Shown one piece after another: positions 40,081 to 48,960 of a stretch of DNA of 64,000 bases. The notes below the pieces were generated by a model, which searched no databases, was not told the origin of the DNA, and saw nothing but the letters and a program-made list of their open reading frames with translations. The position numbers and the translations under genes were made by a program. Every line of letters starts with the position of its first letter. The stretch's first letter is position 1. Location of the stretch: contig JAHDVF020001251.1 in the NCBI GenBank assembly GCA_022606425.2, positions 2,528,501 through 2,592,500 on the forward strand, read 5' to 3'. Source of the stretch: Lepidostoma basale. Lineage: Eukaryota; Arthropoda; Insecta; Trichoptera; Lepidostomatidae.

Positions 40081-42289
40081 CCGAATGGGTAGACACGTGT
40101 AATGTTAGTTTAACTTTCCTCTCTTCCTTGAATGGGTAGTGTTTAATTAGGCGACCTTTCAGTGAGAACTGTTTTTCTCTTACTGAAACAAGAAAACTTA
40201 TCCTCTGAATGGGTAAACATGTGTTGAGTTCTTCCTCTTTCCTGTATGAGTTAACATGTTTTGAGTTCAATTATTTTTCCGTCAGAACCGTTTTTCACAC
40301 ACAGAACAAGAAAATGGTCTCTCCTCGGAATGGGTTAACATCTGTATATTTAGGGGAATTTTCAGTGAGAAAGGTCTTTCACATACTGAACAAGAAAACT
40401 TCTCCTCTGAATGGGTAAACATGTGTTGAGTTAAGTAACTATTCTGTGAGAACAGTTTTACACATACCGAACAAGAAAATTTCTTCTCCTCTGAATGAGT
40501 AAACATGTGTTAAGTTAAGTAACTTTTCTGTGAGAACCGTTTTTCACATACCGAATAAGAAAACTTCCTCTCCACTGTATGGGTTAACATATGTTTAGTT
40601 AAGATAATTTTCCTTGAGAACCGTTTTTCACTCACAAAACAAGAAAATTTCTTCTCCTCTGAATGCGATAACATTTTTTTTTTTTTTTATGTATACAACA
40701 GGTCGTTTGAACCCAATTACTGTACACAATTTATTTTTTAGCTATTATATTGAATCACGTGACATGTGATAGGTAGCCAATCTATCGCCATTTTATTGTC
40801 ACATGAATTCTACACCAGACCAAAGACAGTGTGACAATCACACTGCCATCGCCGTGAATCGAACCCGGGACCTTCTATATGGAAGTCAGAGCTCTTACCA
40901 CTCTGCCACGAAGGTCGTCGTGAACATGTGATCATTTAAGGAATTTTCCCTTAAGAAACGTTTTTCATAAACTGAAGAAGAAAACTACTTATCCCCTGTA
41001 TGGGTTATCATGTGTTTAGTTAAGTATTTTTTCTGTAAGAACCATTTTTCACATACAGAACAAGACAATTTCCTTTCCCCTGTGTGGGTTAACATATGTC
41101 TAGTAAAGACAAGTTTCCATGAGAACCGTTTTTCACATACAAAACAAGAAAACGGTCTTTCCACTGAATGGGTTGACATGTGAGCAGTTAGGGAACTTTT
41201 CAGTGAGAACCGTTTTTCACATACAGAACAAGAAAATTTCCTTTTCCCTGTATGGGTTAACATGTGTGCAGTTAAGGAACTTTTCTGTTGGAACCTTTTT
41301 TCACACACTGAACAAGAAAACTTCTTATCCACTGAATGGATAAACATGTGTTGAGTTAAGTGACATTTCTGTGAGAACCGTTTTTCACATACAGAACAAG
41401 AAAATGGTCTCTCCTCTGAATGGGTTAACATATGTTAAGTTAAGATAGTTTTCCGTGAGAACCGTTTTCCACATATAGAACAAGAAAATGGTCTCTCCGC
41501 TGAATGGGTTGACATGTGAAGAGTTAAGGAACTTTTCCGTAAGAACCGTTTTTCACATACCAAACAAGAAAACTTCTTATCCCCTGTATGGGTTAACATG
41601 TGTTGAGACAAGTTACTTTTCATTGAGAAACATTTTTCACATACGGAACAAGAAAACTTATTCTCAGAATGGGTTACCATGTGTTTAGTTATTTGTTTTT
41701 CTGAATGAATTTTAGCATGCGTGTTTAATTCTCTCAATAAACGAAATGACAGGCTGCATAAAGTACAGGCATAGTTATGTTTAAGTGTTTGGAGTTTGTT
41801 TATAGCTTCTGCTTTGATGTTGCAATCGGAAATGTCAATATCCGTATAATACAATGTAGGATTTCCTTCACCATTGTTACTGGACATTAATTGATTACAA
41901 TCGGTATCTGGTTTTTGTCTTACAGGTTCCGACAGGAACATGCAGGATAGAGGAAATTTCTTGTTGGTCTCCAGAGCATTGATACGATCGCTCTTTATAG
42001 GTATTTCTAATTCTTGCTTTACAGAAAATGCTAAAGCGACACCCTGATCTAGCGTGTGACTAATTCCTGACGGATTTATCTCCACCTCGCGATCCTCAGA
42101 TAAATTAAATTGTATGCGATTTGATGAAGGGTTTGGGTCTATTTCGACTTCACGCTTGACAGAGAATTCCAATTTAATCTTTCGATCCTCAGAATAGTCC
42201 AACGTCGAAGGTTCCACCTCGGTCTTGAATGATGACTGCATTATATATTTCGATTCTTGGTCCAATACCATAGTTGGGCTCTGTGGCAT
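40081..42289 (-). pseudogene. ZNF copy D, disrupted
   Basis: ATG 42289. The SUMO-motif region (IKREVE-type sites, NIKAE) and the CTLC finger are intact. After three further fingers a TAA replaces a helix codon at 41435 (RKTILT-stop-HMLTH). The frame then continues through five fingers to a second stop at 40985 (HTGDK-stop-F). Beyond this lie frame-shifted fingers, a SINE insertion (40675-40922) and a last open patch (40282-40506). The encoded product, if any, is the 284-codon head with four fingers. Paralogous to copy C. Confidence 0.8.
40675..40922 (-). mobile_element. tRNA-derived SINE inserted in ZNF copy D
   Basis: Sense strand starts near 40922 with ACGACCTTCGTGGCAGAGTG, an A-box-like region, then GGGTTCGATTCACGG (B box). 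A body with GTGATTGTCACACTG follows, and a T-run on the plus strand (poly-A in sense) at 40675-40688. AACAT flanks it at 40670-40674 and 40923-40927. Second copy at 61344-61575. Confidence 0.8.
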
Positions 42290-42298
42290 TCTAGACAC

Positions 42299-42637
42299 CT
42301 GTGGAGCCGTTATTTAATTTCTTACAATCAGTGTAAAATGCATACATATAATACTTGCTTTGCCTCTTTCCAAACATAACTTACGTTAATCGTATTTGTA
42401 AAAAAAATCACTACGTTCTCGGATTAAATTGAGCAGGAAATAACTCATAACTCATCACAAAGTAACTAATTCATGATAACATGATGACGTCAGTGCTCTC
42501 TATTCTTCTTCTTCTTCTTTTAATGGCTTTTCACCTCTTGTGGGTGTTTTTGCCAGTATCAAGTACGGGTAGTAGTAGTAATAGTAGCATTGCGGTCTCG
42601 ATTCTATATTTAAATAAATTTAATTTGTAAATAGTAA
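42299..42637 (-). promoter_or_regulatory. Leader intron and promoter block of ZNF copy D
   Basis: Intron 42299-42384 (86 bp), GTAAGT donor, CCACAG acceptor. TGACGTCA at 42485-42492, TTC run about 42498-42520, AGT tract about 42568-42590. Nearly identical to copy C. Confidence 0.6.
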
Positions 42638-43531
42638 AGGCAGAAACATACTATTAACACGCGACGCCACCCGATGAAACGTGATGCGTGTTAAGTCGAA
42701 TCAAATTGTATTGTTTTCTATGAATAGAATCACACTACGAACACCCGACGCGACGCCATGCGCGCCCACGCCACCCGATCCAGACGAGCTAGATCGACGT
42801 GTTGCCGATGGTGGAGTAAACACGCCACCCGACGCGATGCACGCAGTTTGTTTCTAGACAACACCCGACCCCACGCGTCAGTCGTTCAAGTACTTTCGCA
42901 GAGCGTACACGCATACGCACGGTGTACATCGGGTGTCGACACGTTGCGTCGCGTCGCGTGTTAACAGTATGTTTCTGCCTTAAATATTGGTTTCTATCTC
43001 GCATCATAATACATCCCAGAGCATACCTCATATAACATAATGTTAATTACAACATTTTGAATGTATACAAATACTTGTAGACGAACAACTGGATTTCACC
43101 CATTGCGGGCTATCATGGCGGTAGCCTTTGACATTGCGTTAAAAAGATATTCTGCTTAATGCTTTAAATATAATCTTCATTGATGGCGTTAGTGTGTAGA
43201 TTGAATAAACTACCATGCAAAGGTTGGTGTTGCCGATTAACATATATACAACTTCCAAAAATTTGTTAGACATGGCGGTCGTAAGAAAAAAGGTGGAATG
43301 GGGAATGTTGTATTACATAAAGCGTGCGCTTAACCCAACCAATGACAGGTCATAAGTCCTGTAAACACCTCGATCAACCATATTCTGTTTCCAATTTGCA
43401 TCTTCGTCTTTATTGAGATACAATTGATACATAATGTTAACATTGGCAAATCACATTGGCAAACGTTGGGAAGTTGTCGAGATCAGGAGTGAATTTCGAT
43501 TAAATTCATCTTTCACCCCGTGACACCAACA
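42608..43531 (+). mobile_element. Diverged LTR remnant carrying two insertions
   Basis: ATTTAAATAAATTTAATTTG plus TAAATAGTAA joins, across the MITE, to ATATTGGTTTCTATCTCGCA, the LTR core. Family sequence resumes at about 43405-43531 (ACATTGGCAAA...TTTCACCCCGTGACACCAACA). 43060-43405 is unrelated sequence with no recognised gene. The 5' end of the LTR is missing. Confidence 0.55.
42638..42980. mobile_element. PIF/Harbinger-like MITE with TAA target duplication
   Basis: Terminal inverted repeats of about 30 bp with one mismatch, starting AGGCAGAAACATACT(A/G)TTAA. TAA is at 42635-42637 and 42981-42983. The surrounding LTR sequence without the insertion (TAAATAGTAAATATTGGTTT) is seen in the LTRs at 22745 and 37330. 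The interior is rich in CACGCGACGCCACCCGA motifs and has no transposase. A 3-bp TAA duplication is typical of PIF/Harbinger, but the terminal sequence was not checked against a library. Confidence 0.7.
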
Positions 43532-43549
43532 TACTACTCCTGACAAATG

Positions 43550-43680
43550 GTACGTGTACCAATGATCATATTTTTTTATTTTATATTCATTATTTATTAT
43601 TTTTGACTGGTCCACCGATAAACATTGGCTTTTTACTATCTACCCTCTCGCTCAGTCAAATATATAAATAAACTAGCCGA
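43550..43680. repeat. Third copy of the ZNF 3'-flank segment
   Basis: GGTACGTGTACCAATGATCA and the next ~110 bp match 31867-31990 and 39527-39650. It implies that the copy F unit had the same layout as C and D before the RTE and Penelope insertions. Confidence 0.65.
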
Positions 43681-43787
43681 CCCGACGAACTTCGTACCGC
43701 CTCAGAATCAATAAATGTTGTGTTAACTTATTAGATAAATTAAATTCACTTTTTTATTGAGTTACAATTAATACTTAAAATGAATTA

Positions 43788-44240
43788 ACTAACTCACTAA
43801 CTAACCATCACGCCGTCTCCCCGAAGGGGTAGGCAGAAAGAATGGATTACCACACTTTTCTTTCCTGACATATTTCTCTCGCTTCCTCAACATTCATACA
43901 TCGTGTCATGCACGCGCGTCGATTTCTCTGACTCCTCACATGGCCGACATTCAATATTTGATTTATTTGATCGTGACACGTTTTCCTCGGTCTTCCTCTA
44001 TTTCTGGTTTCATTTACATCATTAACATAAAAAATTTTTACCATTCTTTCTTCATTCATTCTTTCCATATGTCCAAACCATCTTAATGATCCTTTCATTA
44101 TTTTGTTCATGACACCATCATTCGCACCGCATTCACTTCTTATATTTTCATTCGACACTCTATCATACACAGAGTATCCACACATTCGTCTAAGAGATCT
44201 CATTTCTACTGCATTTATTCTACTTTCATCCTTCTTTTTT
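43788..44240 (-). pseudogene. RTE-like 3' fragment, minus strand
   Basis: The CTAACTAACC tail (43795-43807) precedes, on the minus strand, the C-terminus: MRSLRRMCGYSVYDRVSNEN, SLRWFGHMERMNEERMV, RGRPRKTCHDQINQILN, MNVEEAREICQERKVW. It belongs to a subfamily (EICQERKVWQSILSAYPFGE) distinct from the AREVCQDR...YPSGEMA one. 5'-truncated. Confidence 0.75.
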
Positions 44241-44373
44241 TTTTTGTAAAATGAATTAAGTTTAATAAATGTGCAAAAATCAAAAGGGAAATTATTTTAA
44301 TTACATTAGAATGTAATTCACGTGGAAGCATGCATTAATAAATAAAATGAATCATACATTTTTAAATAAAAAC

Positions 44374-45210
44374 ATTGTTTTATGTATCACAATTGTATTT
44401 TTATATTTCGCGACAATATTCAACCAAAGTGGAATCTACCAGATTTATTGTGAGGATTGTGATGCCGTGTATATTGGAAAGACGGGTCGATCATTTTTGA
44501 AAAGGTTATATGAACACAAAATTTCATACAAAAACAGAAACATCTTTTCGGAAATGACGAATCATTTTGACCATCATTTCGAAACCAAAAACATTTTTTA
44601 CACAATCATAGCAAACTATTCAATAAAATTAGAGAAATTAGTTAATTTAGAAATTTTAAAAGCAAAGACAAGTGAATTGAATGTTACAAATAACCAAATT
44701 CCAGCTTATTCCCCCTTAGTATATAGTACGAGTACATTAAAAACTTTTCCTTTATACAATCTACCAAAAAATATAAATACTACCTTCCACTTTTGTCCCT
44801 ATCTTACTAATGTTATCTGCTTCCTTATAATGTTTATCGTCTTTAATCTATTATGATTCAGCATTTTTGACTCAATATTATTTGTAATTGTTCCTTCTAA
44901 TTACTGCTTTTATTATTATTACGATTATTATTATTATTATTTTCCTCATTTAATATGTTCTCCTATAAATAGTAACTAACAGTTCTTTTAATTAACTTTA
45001 ATTAGGTATCTAACTCAACTCCAGCAAGAGCTTCAAAATTATATCAAAGAAATTATTCAAATTGACATAAGGAACAAATACACCGAAAGATTCGAAATCA
45101 CGAAAATTTAACAGTTGATGTATTATTGTAGCACCTGATGATGTCAACATAGGTTGACGAAACGGTTGTCGCGAAAAAATAAAAATACAATTGTGTCACA
45201 TAAAACAAAG
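44374..45210 (+). pseudogene. Penelope-like element, GIY-YIG endonuclease fragment
   Basis: An open frame of 169 codons (44347-44856) contains SGIYQIYCEDCDAVYIGKTG then RSFLKRLYEHK, with GIY...YIGKTGR...R..EH as in GIY-YIG endonucleases at the C-terminus of Penelope-like elements. The reverse transcriptase is missing. The fragment is bounded by inverted repeats: 44374-44415 is the reverse complement of about 45165-45210. Outside these, AAATGTGCAAAAATCAAA repeats directly at 44263 and 45292. The C-terminal third of the frame is AT-rich and ends at a TGA at 44854-44856. Confidence 0.7.
45130..45172 (+). ncRNA. Hammerhead-ribozyme-like core at Penelope end
   Basis: CTGATGA (45135-45141), stem II GTCAAC/GTTGAC (45143-45148 with 45153-45158, loop ATAG), GAAAC (45159-45163), then GGTT and GTC (45168-45170) as the potential cleavage triplet with a very short stem III. 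Penelope-like elements are known to carry hammerhead motifs in their terminal repeats. There is one extra U between CUGAUGA and stem II, and stem I pairing is poor, so this copy may be inactive. Confidence 0.45.
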
Positions 45211-45359
45211 TTTTTAATTAACAATTTATAATGTTAATGTATCATAATGTTTTGGCCAAAACAATGGATTTACATGAATTAATTTCAAGAAATGTGCAAA
45301 AATCAAATAATTACATTGAAATGAATGTTATTCATGTGTAAGCAAGCTTTTTATTCTTC

Positions 45360-45559
45360 TTTTAGACCTTTGGTCTGTTCCTGTAATCATGCTGGCCTTT
45401 CTTGGGAGGTCGATTCCCAGCTATTTCTCCATTTCTTTGGTGATCTTCCGGGGGGACGGTAGCCGGCAGGAATCTGATGCGCCACAGCGTGTGGGATTCT
45501 AGTGGGATCCATCCTCTGCACGTGCGCATTCCAATATCTTCTGCGTTGTCATAAGGCAA
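45360..45559 (-). pseudogene. Non-LTR tail fragment (GRSPKKW type)
   Basis: The minus strand reads RMDPTRIPHAVAHQIPAGYR, then PPGRSPKKWRNSWESTSQER and LQEQTKGLKEE. The same tail is seen at 57421-57560 (RMDTTRLPYIA...PPKRWKDSWEST) and partially at 6075-6110. End of an otherwise absent retrotransposon. Confidence 0.45.
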
Positions 45560-45728
45560 ATTTTCAATTTCAACGGGCTGACTTGTGTTTAGTTAGGCCA
45601 CCTTTCAGTGAGAAACGTTTATCACACACTGAACAGGAAAATGTATTCTTACCTATACAGGTTAACATTTGTAGAGATAAGTGACTTTTCTGTGAGAACC
45701 GCTTTTCACATACAGATCAAGAGAATGT
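45560..45728 (-). pseudogene. Former 3' fingers of ZNF copy F
   Basis: Two more finger-like units continue left of the copy F stop (for example CEKRFSQKSHLSLQMLT on the minus strand) but with a changed linker (GEWTFS to GE-stop-TFS) and lost residues. Non-coding now. Confidence 0.55.
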
Positions 45729-47222
45729 TCACTCCCCTGAATGGGTTAACATGTGTATATTTAGGCGACTTTTCCATGAAAAACGTTTTTCACATACTGA
45801 ACAAGAAAACTTCCTCTCCTCTAAATGGGTAAACATGTGTTTAGTTAAGTAACTTTGTTGTGAGAAACCTTTTTCACATACTGAACAAGAAAAATTTTTC
45901 TCCCCTGTATGGGTAAACATGTGTACAGTTAAGTGACTTTTCTTTGAGAACCGCTTTTCACATACAGAACAAGACAATTTCCTCTCCCCTGTATGGGTAA
46001 ACATATGTACAGTTAAGTTACTTTTCTTTGAGAAACGTTTTTTACATACAGAACAAGACCATTTCCTCTCCTCTGCATGAATTAACATGTGTTCATTTAG
46101 GTGATTTTTCCGTAAGAAAAGTTTTTCACATACTGAACAAGAAAACTTCTTATCCTCTGTATGAATTATCATGTGATAAGTAAGGACACTTTTCGTTGGG
46201 AAACGTTTTTCACATGCTGAACAAAAAAACTTCTTCTCCCCTGTATGGGTAAACATGTGTACATTTAGGCAACTTTTCCGTGAGAAATGTTTTTCACAAA
46301 CTGAACAAGAAAACTTCCTCTCCTGTGAATGGGTTAACGTGTGTTTCGTTAAGTTACTTTTCTGTGAGAAACGTTTTTCACACACTGCACAAGAAAATTT
46401 CCTCTCTGAATGGGTTAACATGTGTTCATTTAGGTGATATTTCGCTGAGAAACGTTTTTCACATACCGAACAAAAAAACTTTTTATCCCCTGTATGGGTT
46501 AACACGTGTTCGGTCAGGTGACTTCTCGTTAAGAAATCTTTTTCACATATGGAACAATAAAACTTATTTTCTCTTGATTGGGTTGACGCGTGTTCAGACA
46601 CGATATGTTTCTGTACATATCGTTTTTCAATAGGAAAAGGGAATCGTTTTTCTGGATGAACTTTAGCATGCGTTTTTAATTCTCTCATTGAACGAAATGA
46701 CAGGCTGCATAAAGTACAAGCATAGTTATGTTTAGGTGTTTGGAGTTTGTTTGTAGCTTCTTCTTTGATGTCGCAATCGGAAATGTCAATATTCGTATAA
46801 TACAACGGAGCATTTCCTTCACCATTGTTACTGGAATCAAACTTTTCAGCGAAATGATTATAATCGGAATCTGGTTCTCGTTTTACAAGTTCCGACAGGA
46901 ACATGCACGATAGAGGAATTTTCGTGTTGGTCTCCAGAGCATGAATACGATTGCTCTCTATAGGTATTTCTAATTCTTGCTTTACAGAAAATGCTATAGC
47001 GACACCATCATCTTGCGCGTGACTACCTCCTGAAGGTTCTATTTTCACCTCGCGATCCTCAGATAAATTAAATTGTAGGCGATTTGATGAAGGGTCAATT
47101 TCGACTTCACGCTTGACAGGTAATTCCAATTTAATCTTTCGATCTTCAGAATAGTCCAACGTCGAAGGTTCCACCTCGGTCTTGATAGAAGACTGCATTA
47201 TATATTTTGATTCTTGGTCCAT
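45729..47222 (-). CDS. C2H2 zinc-finger protein, copy F
   Basis: Intact 497-codon ORF. The ancestral start is lost (ATG to AGG at about 47245); the first ATG in frame is 47222, giving MDQESKYIMQSSIKTEVEPS. SUMO-type sites IKTE, VKRE, VKQE, IKEE are kept. Then come the CTLC finger, a degenerate finger without cysteines (RFPFPIEKRY), and ten CSVCEKRF-type fingers with diverse helices (SHLTE, YHLNE, SNLTK, SCLNV, SVLTY, NHLNE, SNLTV, SHLTV, SYLTK, SRLNI). Stop is TGA in the GEK linker. It is the most diverged member and lacks the block repeats of B and C, so it may be the oldest and most constrained copy. Confidence 0.85.
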   Translation of the reverse strand: MDQESKYIMQSSIKTEVEPSTLDYSEDRKIKLELPVKREVEIDPSSNRLQFNLSEDREVKIEPSGGSHAQDDGVAIAFSVKQELEIPIESNRIHALETNTKIPLSCMFLSELVKREPDSDYNHFAEKFDSSNNGEGNAPLYYTNIDISDCDIKEEATNKLQTPKHNYACTLCSLSFRSMRELKTHAKVHPEKRFPFPIEKRYVQKHIVSEHASTQSRENKFYCSICEKDFLTRSHLTEHVLTHTGDKKFFCSVCEKRFSAKYHLNEHMLTHSERKFSCAVCEKRFSQKSNLTKHTLTHSQERKFSCSVCEKHFSRKSCLNVHMFTHTGEKKFFCSACEKRFPTKSVLTYHMIIHTEDKKFSCSVCEKLFLRKNHLNEHMLIHAEERKWSCSVCKKRFSKKSNLTVHMFTHTGERKLSCSVCEKRFSKKSHLTVHMFTHTGEKNFSCSVCEKGFSQQSYLTKHMFTHLEERKFSCSVCEKRFSWKSRLNIHMLTHSGE

Positions 47223-47255
47223 TACCGTAGTTGGGCTCTGTGACCTTTAAGACAC

Positions 47256-47410
47256 CTGTATGGAGTTATAATTGAATATCTTACAATCAGTGTAAAATAC
47301 ATAAATATAATACTTGTTTTGCCTCTCAAAACATTTCTTACATCAGTCGTATTTGTAATAAAAATCATAACGTTCTCGTATTAAATTTAGCAGGAATTAA
47401 CTTATCACAA
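47256..47410 (-). promoter_or_regulatory. Leader intron of ZNF copy F
   Basis: Intron 47256-47341, again 86 bp, donor GTAAGA, acceptor CATACAG. The leader exon resembles the other copies up to about 47405. Beyond that the CRE/TTC block of the other copies is not recognisable, so copy F has a different upstream region. Confidence 0.55.
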
Positions 47411-47734
47411 TATAACCTACGCGGTGGTGCAAATGTGAACTAAACACTAAACGCCCAATGTCATTCTGACAGATTTAAGTTATTGTTTACATTGTCGACG
47501 TAATTATTATAGTTTTCTTTATTAATTTGGGACTAACAATGCCCAAAGATAGTAAAAATCAGTATAACAGAGACTATTCTGAATGTTAAAGCCTCTTTGT
47601 GAAGAACAGAGAATAATTGCGGCATTAATTCCATTAGAAAAAGTTAACGCACGTGTTGGCAAAATGACAGATAAGTGTTGTTATAAATACATAGATTAGT
47701 GTAATAATAAAAAAAAAAACATTGGAACCGTCTA
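47411..47734. other. Unassigned sequence upstream of ZNF copy F
   Basis: No gene recognised. A short frame beginning MPKDSKNQYNRDYSE (from about 47539) stops after 17 codons and could be the start of a decayed transposase, but the match is too weak to name. Confidence 0.3.
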
Positions 47735-48816
47735 TGTTACGAAGATGTGTTCATGTCACTTTGCCCCACGTCGTTGGGCGCCATTTGTTACGAAGATGCT
47801 ATCGTCACGGGGTGAAACATGAAGATTACTCGTGCTCCACTCCCGATCTCGAAGCAATTCCTCGCAACGTATTGATGCCCATGTGATTCGCTAATGACTC
47901 ATTACTATTATGTTAATTGAGATTGCTCCGGGATGTATAGTGATATGAGATTGAAACCAATATTTACAATTATATTTAAACACACAAACATACAATATAC
48001 AAAAAGAAAGAAACAAGATCACTTATAAACTAAAGAGGACTTACTTGCTATTCGTTGGCCAACGACTTAAAACTACTCCGTCACTGAATAACACTACTTG
48101 ATCTGCGGCGACGACCGACGCTGACGCTGTCGTGGCCAGCACGAGGACTGCCGGCGGCTGCATGGCACAGAAGGATGCCCGGCGTCCACTTCCATCTCCC
48201 GGGCTGAGGGGCATCACGCAGATGATGGATCGCAGAGGGCACGGGTCTTCTTCACAGCGACAGCGGTGGCCAGCATCAAGCCCCAATGGTGATTAGCTGG
48301 CGCGGCTGATTAGCACGAGGGCGGTGATCTGCGAAGCCAGCGTGGTGACGAGTTGGCCGCTAGTGGGACGTGGTGACAAGGGACGTGCGAGGCGGGAATG
48401 GCCATTGGCCGGGCGCCGCGCTGGCGGCCAGCGGGCGCTGAGAAGCCGCACGTCCGCCTCCTCTGAAGTCTGATTTTCAACTGTTGAGCGTCGCTACATG
48501 CAGCCCTCTCGAGTCTGCTCCGCAGGGTGAGGGGTTAGGTCATCCCCCTCCAAAGTGTGGCCACTCACGAAAATTCGGCCCGGCAGTACCTAACTGAATT
48601 GCGATACCGAACGCTATTTTGTTATTATCACCAAATTGTCACATCACTTCCTTAAACACTATTATTGTTTTTAAATTGTCTTACATAGTCTTATCACTAA
48701 TTAAAATTAAACTTAACTAAGATCAAACAAGCCTCCAGAGAGAAAACGTATTTTCGGTCATGTGAAATTTGTCTAGTGCAATCTCACCTATTATGCCATG
48801 AAACATGGCTATATCA
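47735..48816 (-). mobile_element. LTR-family insertion with PBS and duplicated LTR tip (second case)
   Basis: LTR 47786-48816 (1031 bp) in minus orientation. The primer site GGCGCCCAACGACGTGGGGC lies in 47764-47783, then a ~28-bp spacer whose end repeats the LTR terminus (CATCTTCGTAACA) and abuts the left flank at 47735. TCTA (47731-47734) faces TTTA (48817-48820), a possible 4-bp duplication with one change. Same design as 35633-36610. Confidence 0.7.
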
Positions 48817-48960
48817 TTTATAACGAGTAATTCGCATAGCAAGCAAAACAGGTTTTGAAAAATGTACTCCCTTAACGAGCAACATTTCGCTAACGAGTGA
48901 CACAGAAAGGGGAAGTGTACGAAACAGTGTCGCCTTGCTATTGCTTTTCGGCTATCCATG
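48817..48960. other. Short unassigned segment
   Basis: Contains TAACGAGTAATTCGCATAGC and AACGAGCAACATTTCGCTAA, a loosely repeated AACGAG motif. Nothing further is supported. Confidence 0.3.
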
